From Reyranella soli (GTDB lineage Bacteria; Pseudomonadota; Alphaproteobacteria; Reyranellales; Reyranellaceae), in the NCBI RefSeq assembly GCF_007992495.1, contig NZ_BKAJ01000081.1:1-64000 (forward strand): 64,000 bases of DNA. Direction: 5' to 3'. Within the stretch, counting starts at the first letter, position 1. Each line of letters begins with the position of its first letter. The notes beneath the pieces were generated by a model that saw nothing but the letters and a program-made list of their open reading frames with translations, ran no database searches and had not been told where the DNA came from. Below are positions 26,157-34,402 of the stretch, one piece after another. The position numbers and the translations under genes are program-made.

Positions 26157-26203
26157 GCGGGCTTTAACTGCAATGTCTTCCAGCTATCGGGCGTTAAGCC
26201 CGC
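26157..26203. repeat. Inverted repeat downstream of the enoyl-CoA hydratase gene
   Basis: GCGGGCTTTAAC (26157-26168) and GTTAAGCCCGC (26193-26203) form a stem with a 24-nt loop 11 bp after the stop codon, and could end the transcript. The 11-mer ACTGCAATGTC occurs in the loop side (26167-26177) and again at 26218-26228, a direct repeat of unknown meaning. Confidence 0.5.
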
Positions 26204-26272
26204 ATTAGTGGAGGCGGACTGCAATGTCATGTAATCGGGTCGACCTCGGGCCCGTCGCGCTGTAAAATCAAG

Positions 26273-26294
26273 GCGACCGCAGCTGCGCGGTCGC
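26273..26294 (+). promoter_or_regulatory. Hairpin in the leader of the cyclase/AAA gene
   Basis: GCGACCGC and GCGGTCGC pair with a 6-nt loop, 25 bp upstream of the ATG at 26320. It could affect translation or be part of an operator; no family recognised. Confidence 0.4.
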
Positions 26295-26319
26295 AGGCGG
26301 CGGGACAACGGATGATCCG

Positions 26320-29208
26320 ATGAGAAATCTGGCCGATTCGCCGGAGCGGAGCATCGTCACCATACTTGCCGTGGATACGGTGAACTCGACTGGTCACATC
26401 GCCGGCGACGATCCGGACGATGCGCAGGTGCTGCTGGACCGGATCTACGACCATCTCAACTCCGCGGTGACACGCGCCGGCGGGATGTTTCTCAATTTCT
26501 CCGGCGATGGCGGGATCGCCGCATTTGGCTGGCCGCAGTCGCTGGAGGACCATGCCGATCGAGCTTGCGAGGCAGCGTGGCTGATCCAACAGCCTGGTCT
26601 GGCCGGCCAGCCGCTGCGTGATGCTTCCAAGCGGCCGATTCACTTTCGCGTCGGCATCCATTCCGGCCTAGTCGGCCTTCGTCGTATGAACATGGAAATC
26701 GGCGCGCGGCTCGACCCCGTGGGTGCCACGGTCCATGTCGCTGCCCAGCTCCAAAAGAGCGCAGAGCCCGACGGATCCTTGGTCACCTCGCAGACCCTCG
26801 ACCTGTGCCGCATTGAGCAGGACGTGACGCCGCTCGATGCCTTGCCCTTCCTGACGCAGATCAAGGCAAGGGCGTTCCTGCTGCACCCACGGCCCAATCA
26901 ACTGGACATTAAGCCTTCTCCGCGCATCTACGGCGCGCCACTCGTCGGACGCCTCGACGAGCTTCAGACATTGCGCGCAGCCTTGGTCGACAACGACAAG
27001 GGCCATCGCGCGCTCGCCCTGATCGGCGAGCCGGGCATAGGAAAGAGCCGGCTGGCGGCAGCGGTGATTGAAGACGCGCAGAAGAGCAGCATCGCGGTCC
27101 TGGTGTTTTACGGCGATGCGCACAAGCGCGCGACACCCTACTCGACCATGCGATCGTTGATCCTGGCAAGATTGTCGCTCAACGAGACCACGTCCGACAA
27201 CGACATCATCTCGGCGCTGAATGATCATGGCCTCGACGACCTTGTCGGTGGTCCGCTCGGAACCGTCCTTCTGGCCAATCGGCCGGGGAAGGAGGAGGAC
27301 GGCAGCAGGCTGACGCCAACCCAGGTTGCACGCGTGCTCATCGGGGCGTTCAAGACCCTGATAAAGGGCACGCCGATACTGATCGTGGTCGAGGATCTCC
27401 ATCTTCTTGACCCGGAGAGCATTCGTTGCCTGCGACTGCTTGCCAGAGAACTCGTCGACGCACAGACCTTGATCGTTACGGGAAGGCCTGAGGCGATGCG
27501 CGATGCCCGAGAGATCACCGACACGGTGATGCGGCTGCCGCCGCTGCCTCGCGACGAGATGGCGAAGCTTGCCCAGCAACTGTCGCCGAAGGGGGTCTTG
27601 CCGGAGCGTGTGCTTCACAAGGTCCTGGACAGAGCCGATGGCATCCCGTTCGTGCTCGAGCAGATCATGCTGTCGATCGATGCGGCGGGCGCGGCGAATG
27701 TCGATTTTTCACCACAAAGCGTTCAATCCGCCATCCATGCGCGATTGAACCGACTGGCTGCTCCCGCCAAGGCCTGCGCCCAGGCATTGAGCGTTCTCGG
27801 CGAGGAAGTCGAAACCGATTTCGCCTTGAGGACCCTCAAGCTCAGTCGCGATGCGTTCGAGCGCGACCGCTCGGAACTCGAACAGCTGGAAATCGTCTAT
27901 CCGGCCGAGCGGGAGTCGATTCGCTTCCGTCACGCAATCGTCGCCGAGTCGTGCCTGGCGACCGTACCCGGCTTGCGGCGACAGGAACTTCATCGCGCCG
28001 CAATAGACGCCATCAAGTCGATCCATCCCGATCTGAACGCTCAATATGAGCGACTCGCCTTTCATGCCGAAGGCGCTCGCAACGACGTGGAAGCGCTCAA
28101 CTATCTGTGGCTGGCGGCGCTGCGCGCCCGCCGCAGTTCGGCGAGCGGCTCTCTCCACCTGATGTTCAGCCGTGCAATACGCTTCACCGAGCGAATCGGA
28201 GAACCGGCGGAAAGGCAGTACGTCGATTTCGTGCTGATGGCGTTCGATCCACTTCAGCAGATCGGCGAGTTCAGAAGGCTGAGCCCCTATCTGACCCGTG
28301 CCATGGAACTGGCTGGAAAGCAGAATCGGGAAGACAAGGTCTGTGCTGCGTTGTGCCACATGAGCATGGTGAGCTGGTTCGACGGGCGTTACGCCGAGGG
28401 CCTCAAGCAAAGCGAGAGTGCACTGGCGATCGCCACCAAGCTCGGCTACCTGCCCTTGATTTTCGCCGCCAAGTTCATGCTTGCGAGCGTTCTGCATGGC
28501 ATGGCCGATATGCCCCGCGCCATTGGCCTACAGCGTGAACTGTGCGAGATGCTCAGCGGCAAACTCGAGACGGCACGGTTGGGGGCGGCGGCAATCCCCG
28601 GCTCGGTCGTGCGCAGTTTCTTGAGCTGGTTCCTGATGGAAGTCGGCGCCTACGAAGAAGGCCTGACCATGGTGAAGCGCGCCCTGGAGATCGCCGAGCA
28701 GCAAAGGGAACCATACTCGGAAGTGCTCGCCCGTCTCGGAATGGGCCGTAACCTGATCAAACTGAAGCGCAACCAAGAGGCGGTCGAATGTCTGGAAATC
28801 GCGATCGCCTTGATCGAGAGAAATGGCTACTTCGCCGGGCTGCCGCACATCACCGGGTTGCTCGCCACAGCTCTCACCAGAAGCCAGCGGGCTGAAAGAG
28901 CCGTGCGCATCGTGGAAAATTGGTTTGAACTCGGACAGGAAGAGCGCACCGGGCGTCTTGAGCTCTATTATCTCAACGCCGGCTACGCCGAGGCCCTGTT
29001 CGACAGCGGCAGGATCGAGCGGTGCCTCGCCGCGATCGATCAGGCTCTCGAGATCGGGCGCAGCATCGCCAATCCTTGCCTGATTGTGCAGGGCCTTGGG
29101 CTGCGCGCACGTTTCCTGCGCGAGTCGGGTTCCGGCCAGGACTTCGAGCGCGACCTCGCCGAACAGCGCGACCTCTGCCGGCAGTATGGGCTGGTGGCCG
29201 AAACCTAA
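26320..29208 (+). CDS. Cyclase-homology/AAA ATPase/TPR regulator with degenerate cyclase site
   Basis: 962 aa in three parts. Residues about 10-190 are a class III nucleotide-cyclase homology domain: metal Asp in ILAVDTVNST and FSGDGGIAAFG, then FRVGIHSGLVG. The usual VNxAxRL segment reads VHVAAQLQ, so the Asn and Arg that bind substrate and stabilise the transition state are His and Gln. Residues about 215-480 form an AAA-type ATPase: Walker A GEPGIGKS, Walker B ILIVVEDLHLLD. The rest (about 500-960) is helical with TPR-like repeats. This architecture is common in large bacterial signalling proteins; target unknown. Its TAA overlaps the TAG of the convergent DyP-P450 gene (CTAA at 29205-29208). 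Confidence 0.87.
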   Translation: MRNLADSPERSIVTILAVDTVNSTGHIAGDDPDDAQVLLDRIYDHLNSAVTRAGGMFLNFSGDGGIAAFGWPQSLEDHADRACEAAWLIQQPGLAGQPLRDASKRPIHFRVGIHSGLVGLRRMNMEIGARLDPVGATVHVAAQLQKSAEPDGSLVTSQTLDLCRIEQDVTPLDALPFLTQIKARAFLLHPRPNQLDIKPSPRIYGAPLVGRLDELQTLRAALVDNDKGHRALALIGEPGIGKSRLAAAVIEDAQKSSIAVLVFYGDAHKRATPYSTMRSLILARLSLNETTSDNDIISALNDHGLDDLVGGPLGTVLLANRPGKEEDGSRLTPTQVARVLIGAFKTLIKGTPILIVVEDLHLLDPESIRCLRLLARELVDAQTLIVTGRPEAMRDAREITDTVMRLPPLPRDEMAKLAQQLSPKGVLPERVLHKVLDRADGIPFVLEQIMLSIDAAGAANVDFSPQSVQSAIHARLNRLAAPAKACAQALSVLGEEVETDFALRTLKLSRDAFERDRSELEQLEIVYPAERESIRFRHAIVAESCLATVPGLRRQELHRAAIDAIKSIHPDLNAQYERLAFHAEGARNDVEALNYLWLAALRARRSSASGSLHLMFSRAIRFTERIGEPAERQYVDFVLMAFDPLQQIGEFRRLSPYLTRAMELAGKQNREDKVCAALCHMSMVSWFDGRYAEGLKQSESALAIATKLGYLPLIFAAKFMLASVLHGMADMPRAIGLQRELCEMLSGKLETARLGAAAIPGSVVRSFLSWFLMEVGAYEEGLTMVKRALEIAEQQREPYSEVLARLGMGRNLIKLKRNQEAVECLEIAIALIERNGYFAGLPHITGLLATALTRSQRAERAVRIVENWFELGQEERTGRLELYYLNAGYAEALFDSGRIERCLAAIDQALEIGRSIANPCLIVQGLGLRARFLRESGSGQDFERDLAEQRDLCRQYGLVAET

Positions 29209-32200
29209 GCTGGCTGCTTCACTGGACATTCCGTTGGACGCTCTGGCGTCGGCCAGTCCGGCAACACGCCGCTGTAGCGCGCCGGCAGCCCAATGGTGAC
29301 CTGGGTGAGCGTCCGCGCGCGTCCAGCCGGGCCTGCTACTCTTTGCAGGTGCTGCAGGCGGCCGGCCGCCTTGACGCACTCCTTCAGGATGCAAAGCGCG
29401 GTGTCGCGTCCCCAGCAACCCCGTCCTCCGGGTTTCTCGATGTTCCGTTCCCCGAACATCAGATAGTCGTCGATGTTGCGTACCGGGCCCGGCAGGAAGG
29501 GATGGAGGGAAAAGCGCCGTGCCTCCGTAAAGTGTTCTTCATCAAACGCGGCAACACCAAGGAGTGCGGCAACCACGTCACCTTCCACGACCTCGCCGCC
29601 GCTCGGCAGCACGTCAGTTTGCCTGCAGGTGCGCATCAAGACCTTGATCAGCCCATTCAGCCGGCAGGTTTCGTAGATCAGGCGAACCACTCCATCCTCG
29701 CCTGGCATGTCCTCGGACTTGCCGCCCGGTCCAAACTGGGGCGTTCCCAGCAGAATGGGAAGGAGTTCGGTCAAGGGGATATTGAACTTGAGCACGGCGT
29801 CCATCACGGTCCCGAAGGCCGCCGGAATGTTCGCGACCATCGTGCCCACCAATTCCAGAAGCATCACTCGAACGTCGGCGTAGTATTCCGAGGCGCTGTC
29901 GTAGCAGGCCTCGGGGCTGTTGTGCCCCTTCACGAAGTGGTCTTCGAGGTACACGAATGACGCCATCAGGTTCGGCGACGGCTCATGCGGTCGGCTTCGT
30001 GCGACGGCCTGCCTGTAGTTGGCGGCGCCCAGGGCATACGTCGCGCGCGCCTTGGTGATCACGGTGCCGAGATGGGTCAACATCTCTGCGGCGGCCTGGG
30101 CAGACAGTGCCATCAATTCGGGCTGCTGCTCATAGTTGCCGATGAGGTCGATCGTCATCAGGATCGACCAGATTTGCAGGCTCGCCAGGCTGAAATTGTC
30201 GGGAACCCCGGACTTCGAGGCGAGCCGGGCTGCCGTCACCCACTCGGGTTGCAGTGCTCCGACGTGCAGCGAGGAGAACGGCAGCGAAATGGCCAGTTCC
30301 GTCAAATAGGCAGGGCCCGGCGTACCGAATACGTCAACCAACACGTCATATACGGCGCCGGAAGCAAGATCGTGAACGAGATCGATCCGCTTGCTCGGAC
30401 CAGTAGCTCCCAATGCCGCTGTGATGCTGCGCTTTGTCACTTCATCGAAGCGCTCGTATGTCCCTTCTCCCATCAACTTCCACGCCTTCCCAAGAACGCT
30501 GAACATCCTCCGGCGTGTCGCCTCGGTACCTGAGCCGAACTCGGTCGCGACCGGCGATGGGTGACCGAAGGCCATACGCTCCACCGTGTCGCGGTATTGG
30601 GCGATCGAGTGGACGATCTTGTTCTCGCGGACTGTCATTGACAGAACCCGCTTGACGTCTTCGAGCCGGCCCACGAAGGCCACCGTCGGTACCTTTACAC
30701 CTGCTGGGTTTACGGACCCGCCGGCGCGGCGGAGCGCAGCAGGGTCCGGCAACGCGGCAAGGCCATCGGGCCGCATAAGCTCCGGCAGCGGTACCCTTAT
30801 GACGGTGGATTTGTTGCTCTCGTCGCCGAAGATCTTTTTCCCGTACTCGCCGAGTCGCTGTTCGTTGAAGAGGCTGGGCGTCGCGACATCCGCCATGCTG
30901 CACCCGCCGTAGGGCAGGTCCGCCCGGTCCACTTTGAACTTGAAGCGGTTGGCGATCTTGGCCAGCGCTTCCAGGCCGGGGGCGAAGAAGTAGTCGCCGC
31001 CGCGGGTGACGACGAAGCGCGGCAGCGCGGTGACCGGCGCGGCGGCGCCGGCCTCGAGAAAGGCATCTTGCGTACCTCCGGCATTGGCGCCGGCGAGGGG
31101 GCAGCGATTGAGACCGGCCTGGCCGAGAAACTCGCCGCTGTTGAGCCAGTTGGCCTGGATCACCTCGAACTGCAGATCGATGCGCGCATTGGCGCAAATG
31201 AACAGCATGCCGCGTTTGTTGCCGTCGCCCAGCGAGTTGGCCGGCAGCAGTGGACCGCCATAGGCGATGCCACGGCGAAGGATGCGATGGCGGCGGACGT
31301 CGTTGGTACCGCCAATGTCACGGGGATTCGAGCGGCGTATATGGGCGCCCAGCGGGCATTTCAGGCCCCTCGGATCATCCTCTTTGTAGAGGAAATCGTT
31401 GAACATGAAGTTGGGCTTGTCCCGATCACCGCCCAGCTCGAGTTCGGCATCGGGAGCGAGCACGAGAGGCGTGCCGTTTGGCCAGCGCCCAACGAACTGC
31501 GCGGCGAGTTTGCGCTGCGCCACTGGGTCGTTCGGACGCTGTTTCATGAGAAACGCGCGGAACCCGGCCACATCCTGTTCGAGCTTGCGAAACACCAGGT
31601 AGGTGCCGCCGCTGCGCAAATCCGGATGAGCCGGAGACTCGTGCAAATTACCGTCTTCATCCGCCCGATCGAGGAAGATTTCTCCCTCCGCCACCGGCGA
31701 CCACGTGCGGTTGCGACGCGGCGTGCCGCCACCTGGCGGCGGGGCACCGAGCCCGAGATCGACGAATGGGTTGCTGATGCCGTCGCGAAAGCCGAAATGC
31801 TCCAGGCGATGCTCAGGCGGCTCTACGTTGCCGTTCTTATCCACTTCATAGGGAGCCTGTCCGAGCTCGATATGCAGGATATCCATGCCGATCAGCTTGA
31901 AGTAAGTGCGAAGGCAGGTGCGCAGATTCTGGCCCTGGTCCTGCTCGTCGACCGGGGCGCGGTCGTTGTAGGCCTGGATCTGGTCGCGCAACTTCTTCCA
32001 ATGTTTCTCCTCGACCGGCTGGCCTTCGGCGCCGACCCTGAATCCACCGGTGAAGTAGCCATGAACGCGATCGAGACCGAGGACGCCGTCCCAGTATTCG
32101 GGCGCACTCGGCCCTGTATCGCCCAGCCGCTCGGCTCGCGCCGCCATGCCTTCCCTGAATACCTCAGGAAACGATGCCAGGACGCGGCCGTCGAGCTTGA

Positions 32201-33071
32201 GTGCCTCCAACCCGGAATAGGTGAAGGCGAAATTGATCGGGACAGGGTCCCACGGACAATGATCGGCGTTAGCATCGCTTCGCATGATGGCCTGTGCCGC
32301 TTCGCTGCCAGGCGCCTTGCATTGAGCGTGGGCAAGCTGACGCAAGACTTCGTAAAGGCAGACACCTTGCAGCCCACCGGACAACGCCTTCAGTCCGGCC
32401 TCGCCAGGCGTACTGCCAAACTCGGCTGTCATGAAATCTGTCAACGCCTTCGGGTCGTTGAGAATGGCAGTGAGCTGCCGCAGGTCTTCACATAGCCCGT
32501 GGAGGGCCTCGGGCGCCTTCTCGGCTGAGGTGGATGTCAGCCATGCAGCGCTCGCAGCCGAGGGAAACATTGGTCCAGTCGCCGGATCCCAGGACTTGGC
32601 GGGTCCGAAGGCATCGGTGATGCCGGCCAACGCCAGCTTGTCCCTCAGGCTCTTGACCAGGCCGCCAACTCCCCCGCCAGAGACCACTTTCAGCCAATCA
32701 AGAAACAGCTGCGTCGGCTCATCCGCTGCGCCGATGTGCTCATCCTTCTTTCCCTTTTCGGCGATTCTCTGGTCGACGAGGCCGGCGTTCATCGCCGCCG
32801 AGGTACGCAACGTGGTCAGCAGTTCCTGCCCTTCGCGTTGCTTGTCGTTGTCGCTGCCCCCTTTCAGGGCCTTCATGTACTTCGCCACCCGACCGGCTTC
32901 CTCGTCGACTTCCGCCTCGGGCAAGATCCTGAAGAAGAAGAAGAGCGACCAGTCGCGTCCGCGGTTACTGCCAGCGAAGCGTGAGGCTCGGTTGATATTC
33001 TGCTGCACGGTCCTCGCAACCGGCTGCTTCGACGATGGGCCCGGCGTCGCCGCTTGTTGGTCATTTGCCAT
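29205..33071 (-). CDS. Dye-decolorizing peroxidase (DyP) fused to a cytochrome P450-like domain
   Basis: 1288 aa in one uninterrupted frame; no signal peptide. Residues 1-270: unrecognised, mostly helical. Residues about 275-710: DyP-type heme peroxidase with GFRDG (Asp430), heme ligand His577 in CPLGAHIRRSNPRD, distal Arg in ILRRGIAYG (599/600), FEVIQANWLN and FVVTRGGDYFFAPGLEAL. Residues about 780-1288: P450-like domain with VAFVGRLEDVKRVL, K-helix ETCR (Glu1134-Arg1137) and heme-thiolate loop GGRGCWGRD (Cys1219). The usual Phe seven residues before Cys is Glu. In the I-helix, the acid-threonine pair is replaced: VGTMVANIP (1075-1083) has Met and Val there, followed by Ala-Asn. ETCRLNG and the segment after Cys1219 recall fungal dioxygenase-P450 fusions. 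Cytosolic two-heme enzyme, perhaps making and rearranging hydroperoxides; this is inference. It starts 13 bp after the partner gene. Confidence 0.85.
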   Translation of the reverse strand: MANDQQAATPGPSSKQPVARTVQQNINRASRFAGSNRGRDWSLFFFFRILPEAEVDEEAGRVAKYMKALKGGSDNDKQREGQELLTTLRTSAAMNAGLVDQRIAEKGKKDEHIGAADEPTQLFLDWLKVVSGGGVGGLVKSLRDKLALAGITDAFGPAKSWDPATGPMFPSAASAAWLTSTSAEKAPEALHGLCEDLRQLTAILNDPKALTDFMTAEFGSTPGEAGLKALSGGLQGVCLYEVLRQLAHAQCKAPGSEAAQAIMRSDANADHCPWDPVPINFAFTYSGLEALKLDGRVLASFPEVFREGMAARAERLGDTGPSAPEYWDGVLGLDRVHGYFTGGFRVGAEGQPVEEKHWKKLRDQIQAYNDRAPVDEQDQGQNLRTCLRTYFKLIGMDILHIELGQAPYEVDKNGNVEPPEHRLEHFGFRDGISNPFVDLGLGAPPPGGGTPRRNRTWSPVAEGEIFLDRADEDGNLHESPAHPDLRSGGTYLVFRKLEQDVAGFRAFLMKQRPNDPVAQRKLAAQFVGRWPNGTPLVLAPDAELELGGDRDKPNFMFNDFLYKEDDPRGLKCPLGAHIRRSNPRDIGGTNDVRRHRILRRGIAYGGPLLPANSLGDGNKRGMLFICANARIDLQFEVIQANWLNSGEFLGQAGLNRCPLAGANAGGTQDAFLEAGAAAPVTALPRFVVTRGGDYFFAPGLEALAKIANRFKFKVDRADLPYGGCSMADVATPSLFNEQRLGEYGKKIFGDESNKSTVIRVPLPELMRPDGLAALPDPAALRRAGGSVNPAGVKVPTVAFVGRLEDVKRVLSMTVRENKIVHSIAQYRDTVERMAFGHPSPVATEFGSGTEATRRRMFSVLGKAWKLMGEGTYERFDEVTKRSITAALGATGPSKRIDLVHDLASGAVYDVLVDVFGTPGPAYLTELAISLPFSSLHVGALQPEWVTAARLASKSGVPDNFSLASLQIWSILMTIDLIGNYEQQPELMALSAQAAAEMLTHLGTVITKARATYALGAANYRQAVARSRPHEPSPNLMASFVYLEDHFVKGHNSPEACYDSASEYYADVRVMLLELVGTMVANIPAAFGTVMDAVLKFNIPLTELLPILLGTPQFGPGGKSEDMPGEDGVVRLIYETCRLNGLIKVLMRTCRQTDVLPSGGEVVEGDVVAALLGVAAFDEEHFTEARRFSLHPFLPGPVRNIDDYLMFGERNIEKPGGRGCWGRDTALCILKECVKAAGRLQHLQRVAGPAGRARTLTQVTIGLPARYSGVLPDWPTPERPTECPVKQPA

Positions 33072-33084
33072 TGTCTATCCCCCT

Positions 33085-33891
33085 TTAATCCTCGCCCGGC
33101 TTGTACATGCCGCCGGGTGTCGGGAAATCGCTGGCATACTGCTGGGTCTTTCGCAGAAACTCGTCGAACAGCTCGTCCATCGATTCCACGCGCCGCCCGG
33201 TCGGCGAACGCACCTTGGTGACGAACGCGTCGAAGCGACGCTTGAAGTCCTGGAGCTGCTTGATGCGCGCAACCGAAAGGTCGCGATAGCGCGGATAGAA
33301 AAGGCCGGTTTCGATCTGATAGCGTCGGATCCATGCCCAGAACTGCTCGAAGTTGCTGGTTCCGGGAAAGTCCTGACAATTTCGAAATACCGAGTCGAAG
33401 TCGGGCCCGAGGAATTCCGCGACGTCCCTGAAGTACGTCCGCAGGTCTCCATCAAACTCCACCAGCGTCAGCAACCACGAGCGGAATATCGGCCTTCCCC
33501 CGTTCGCATGATGCGCTGTGGCATTACTGCCGGCCTCACTCTGGCCATGGCTGAACGCGTGATATTCATCGATCGCGTCCGGTATTTGCAGGGCGTGGCC
33601 GTCAGCCGGGTGATCGTAGCGGACGCCTCTCACCGCGGAGTAGACCAGATACTGTTCTGGACGAATGATGATCATTCGGCCGAAGTGAATGGTCGGAACC
33701 TTGTCCAGTTCGGTCGGCAATCCCTGCTTCACTCGACCGGCGAGGTTGGCGATCGTCATCCGCAATCGTTCCTCGTAGGTCCGGCGCTCGTTGGGTATTC
33801 GGCCCTTTCTGATCGGGGCCATGACGGCGATCTCGGATACGCCGCCGATTGTCTGGGAGGTTGCCCCCTTGGGCAGATTGCCGGACACCAT
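33085..33891 (-). CDS. Unknown protein, operon partner of the DyP-P450 fusion
   Basis: 268 aa. Visible segments: GGVSEIAVMAPIRKG near the N-terminus, RRTYEERLRMTIANLAGR, VPTIHFGRMIIIRPEQYLVYS, WLLTLVEFDGDLRTYFRDVA, FRNCQDFPG, and FWAWIRRYQIETGLFYPRYRDLS. The pair IHFGRMIII and LLTLVEFDGDLRTY suggests a ferredoxin-like beta-alpha fold. I have a faint memory of similar proteins beside heme peroxidases, but cannot name the family. No signal peptide. ATG 33891 is chosen; the frame is open to 33990. It precedes the DyP-P450 gene by 13 bp, so the products probably work together, perhaps as substrate-binding partner. Confidence 0.75.
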   Translation of the reverse strand: MVSGNLPKGATSQTIGGVSEIAVMAPIRKGRIPNERRTYEERLRMTIANLAGRVKQGLPTELDKVPTIHFGRMIIIRPEQYLVYSAVRGVRYDHPADGHALQIPDAIDEYHAFSHGQSEAGSNATAHHANGGRPIFRSWLLTLVEFDGDLRTYFRDVAEFLGPDFDSVFRNCQDFPGTSNFEQFWAWIRRYQIETGLFYPRYRDLSVARIKQLQDFKRRFDAFVTKVRSPTGRRVESMDELFDEFLRKTQQYASDFPTPGGMYKPGED

Positions 33892-33892
33892 G

Positions 33893-34114
33893 TTAGCCAG
33901 CCTTGGTTGACGGTGGTGCAGGGAATGGGAAGCGCCGCGAATGAATCGACGGCGGGTTCGCCGCGATGCAGCGCCGAGCCTGGCCGTCACTGCGTCGTCG
34001 AAACCTCGTGGACGGAGATGGCGCTCCCGGGATCGCGCGACGACGGCTCAGGGTGGCATCAGCCAATGCCTGATCGGTCTCCAACGCCTTACGGGTGCTT
34101 CGCCTGCGGGCCAT
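33893..34114 (-). CDS. Possible small Arg-rich protein upstream of the DyP-P450 operon
   Basis: 73 aa reading MARRRSTRKALETDQALADA, Arg/Ser/Pro-rich, with GGGGGGAGA about 9 bp upstream and its TAA one base before the ATG of the partner gene (translation coupling geometry). No family recognised, and composition is close to that of a shadow frame, so it may be non-coding leader instead. Confidence 0.25.
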   Translation of the reverse strand: MARRRSTRKALETDQALADATLSRRRAIPGAPSPSTRFRRRSDGQARRCIAANPPSIHSRRFPFPAPPSTKAG

Positions 34115-34214
34115 TGCGCAATCTCCCCCCTGATCCGAACCTCCCATGCCCTAAGGAGGTCCACCGACAAGATGCGCTACTAGCCCAGCCTATCATGGCC
34201 AACGGTACGGGCTA

Positions 34215-34230
34215 TGTGACTTTCGTCACC
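34215..34230. promoter_or_regulatory. CRP/FNR-like dyad upstream of the DyP-P450 operon
   Basis: TGTGA-CTTTCG-TCACC matches the CRP box TGTGA-N6-TCACA at nine of ten defined positions; the core GTGAC-N4-GTCAC is a perfect dyad. It lies about 100 bp upstream of the small ORF and 325 bp upstream of the partner gene. A CRP-family regulator is inferred; none is encoded in the window. Confidence 0.4.
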
Positions 34231-34241
34231 TTCGCCACGAC

Positions 34242-34390
34242 TAACCCTGAAGGTGTTCAACCCCTGGCTGCGGCCCTCGAACAGCCCTGGCCAGGGCCTG
34301 TGGCGCCTCGTCGAGGCCGTCGACGACAACGACGATGGGCTCTCCTCAACCGAGCGACAAGCCTGGCTTCGGCCTGGCGTGCTGTCGTAG
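34242..34390 (-). pseudogene. C-terminal remnant of a quinone-oxidoreductase-like gene
   Basis: On the minus strand one frame gives AEARLVARL and, after a frameshift, another gives IVVVVDGLDEAPQALARAV, ending at a stop at 34242. These match the C-terminus of the intact oxidoreductase at 45153-46142 (AEAKLARWV and IVDVVDGLDKAPQALIGLF). It is a short decayed copy with no start. Confidence 0.65.
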
Positions 34391-34402
34391 AGTTCCGCGC
34401 AA

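Noticed and set aside
26320..33891. A closed circuit in which the cyclase-domain protein makes cAMP for a CRP protein that drives the DyP-P450 operon
   Set aside because: The cyclase site lacks key residues and no CRP-family gene is present. The parts are reported separately.
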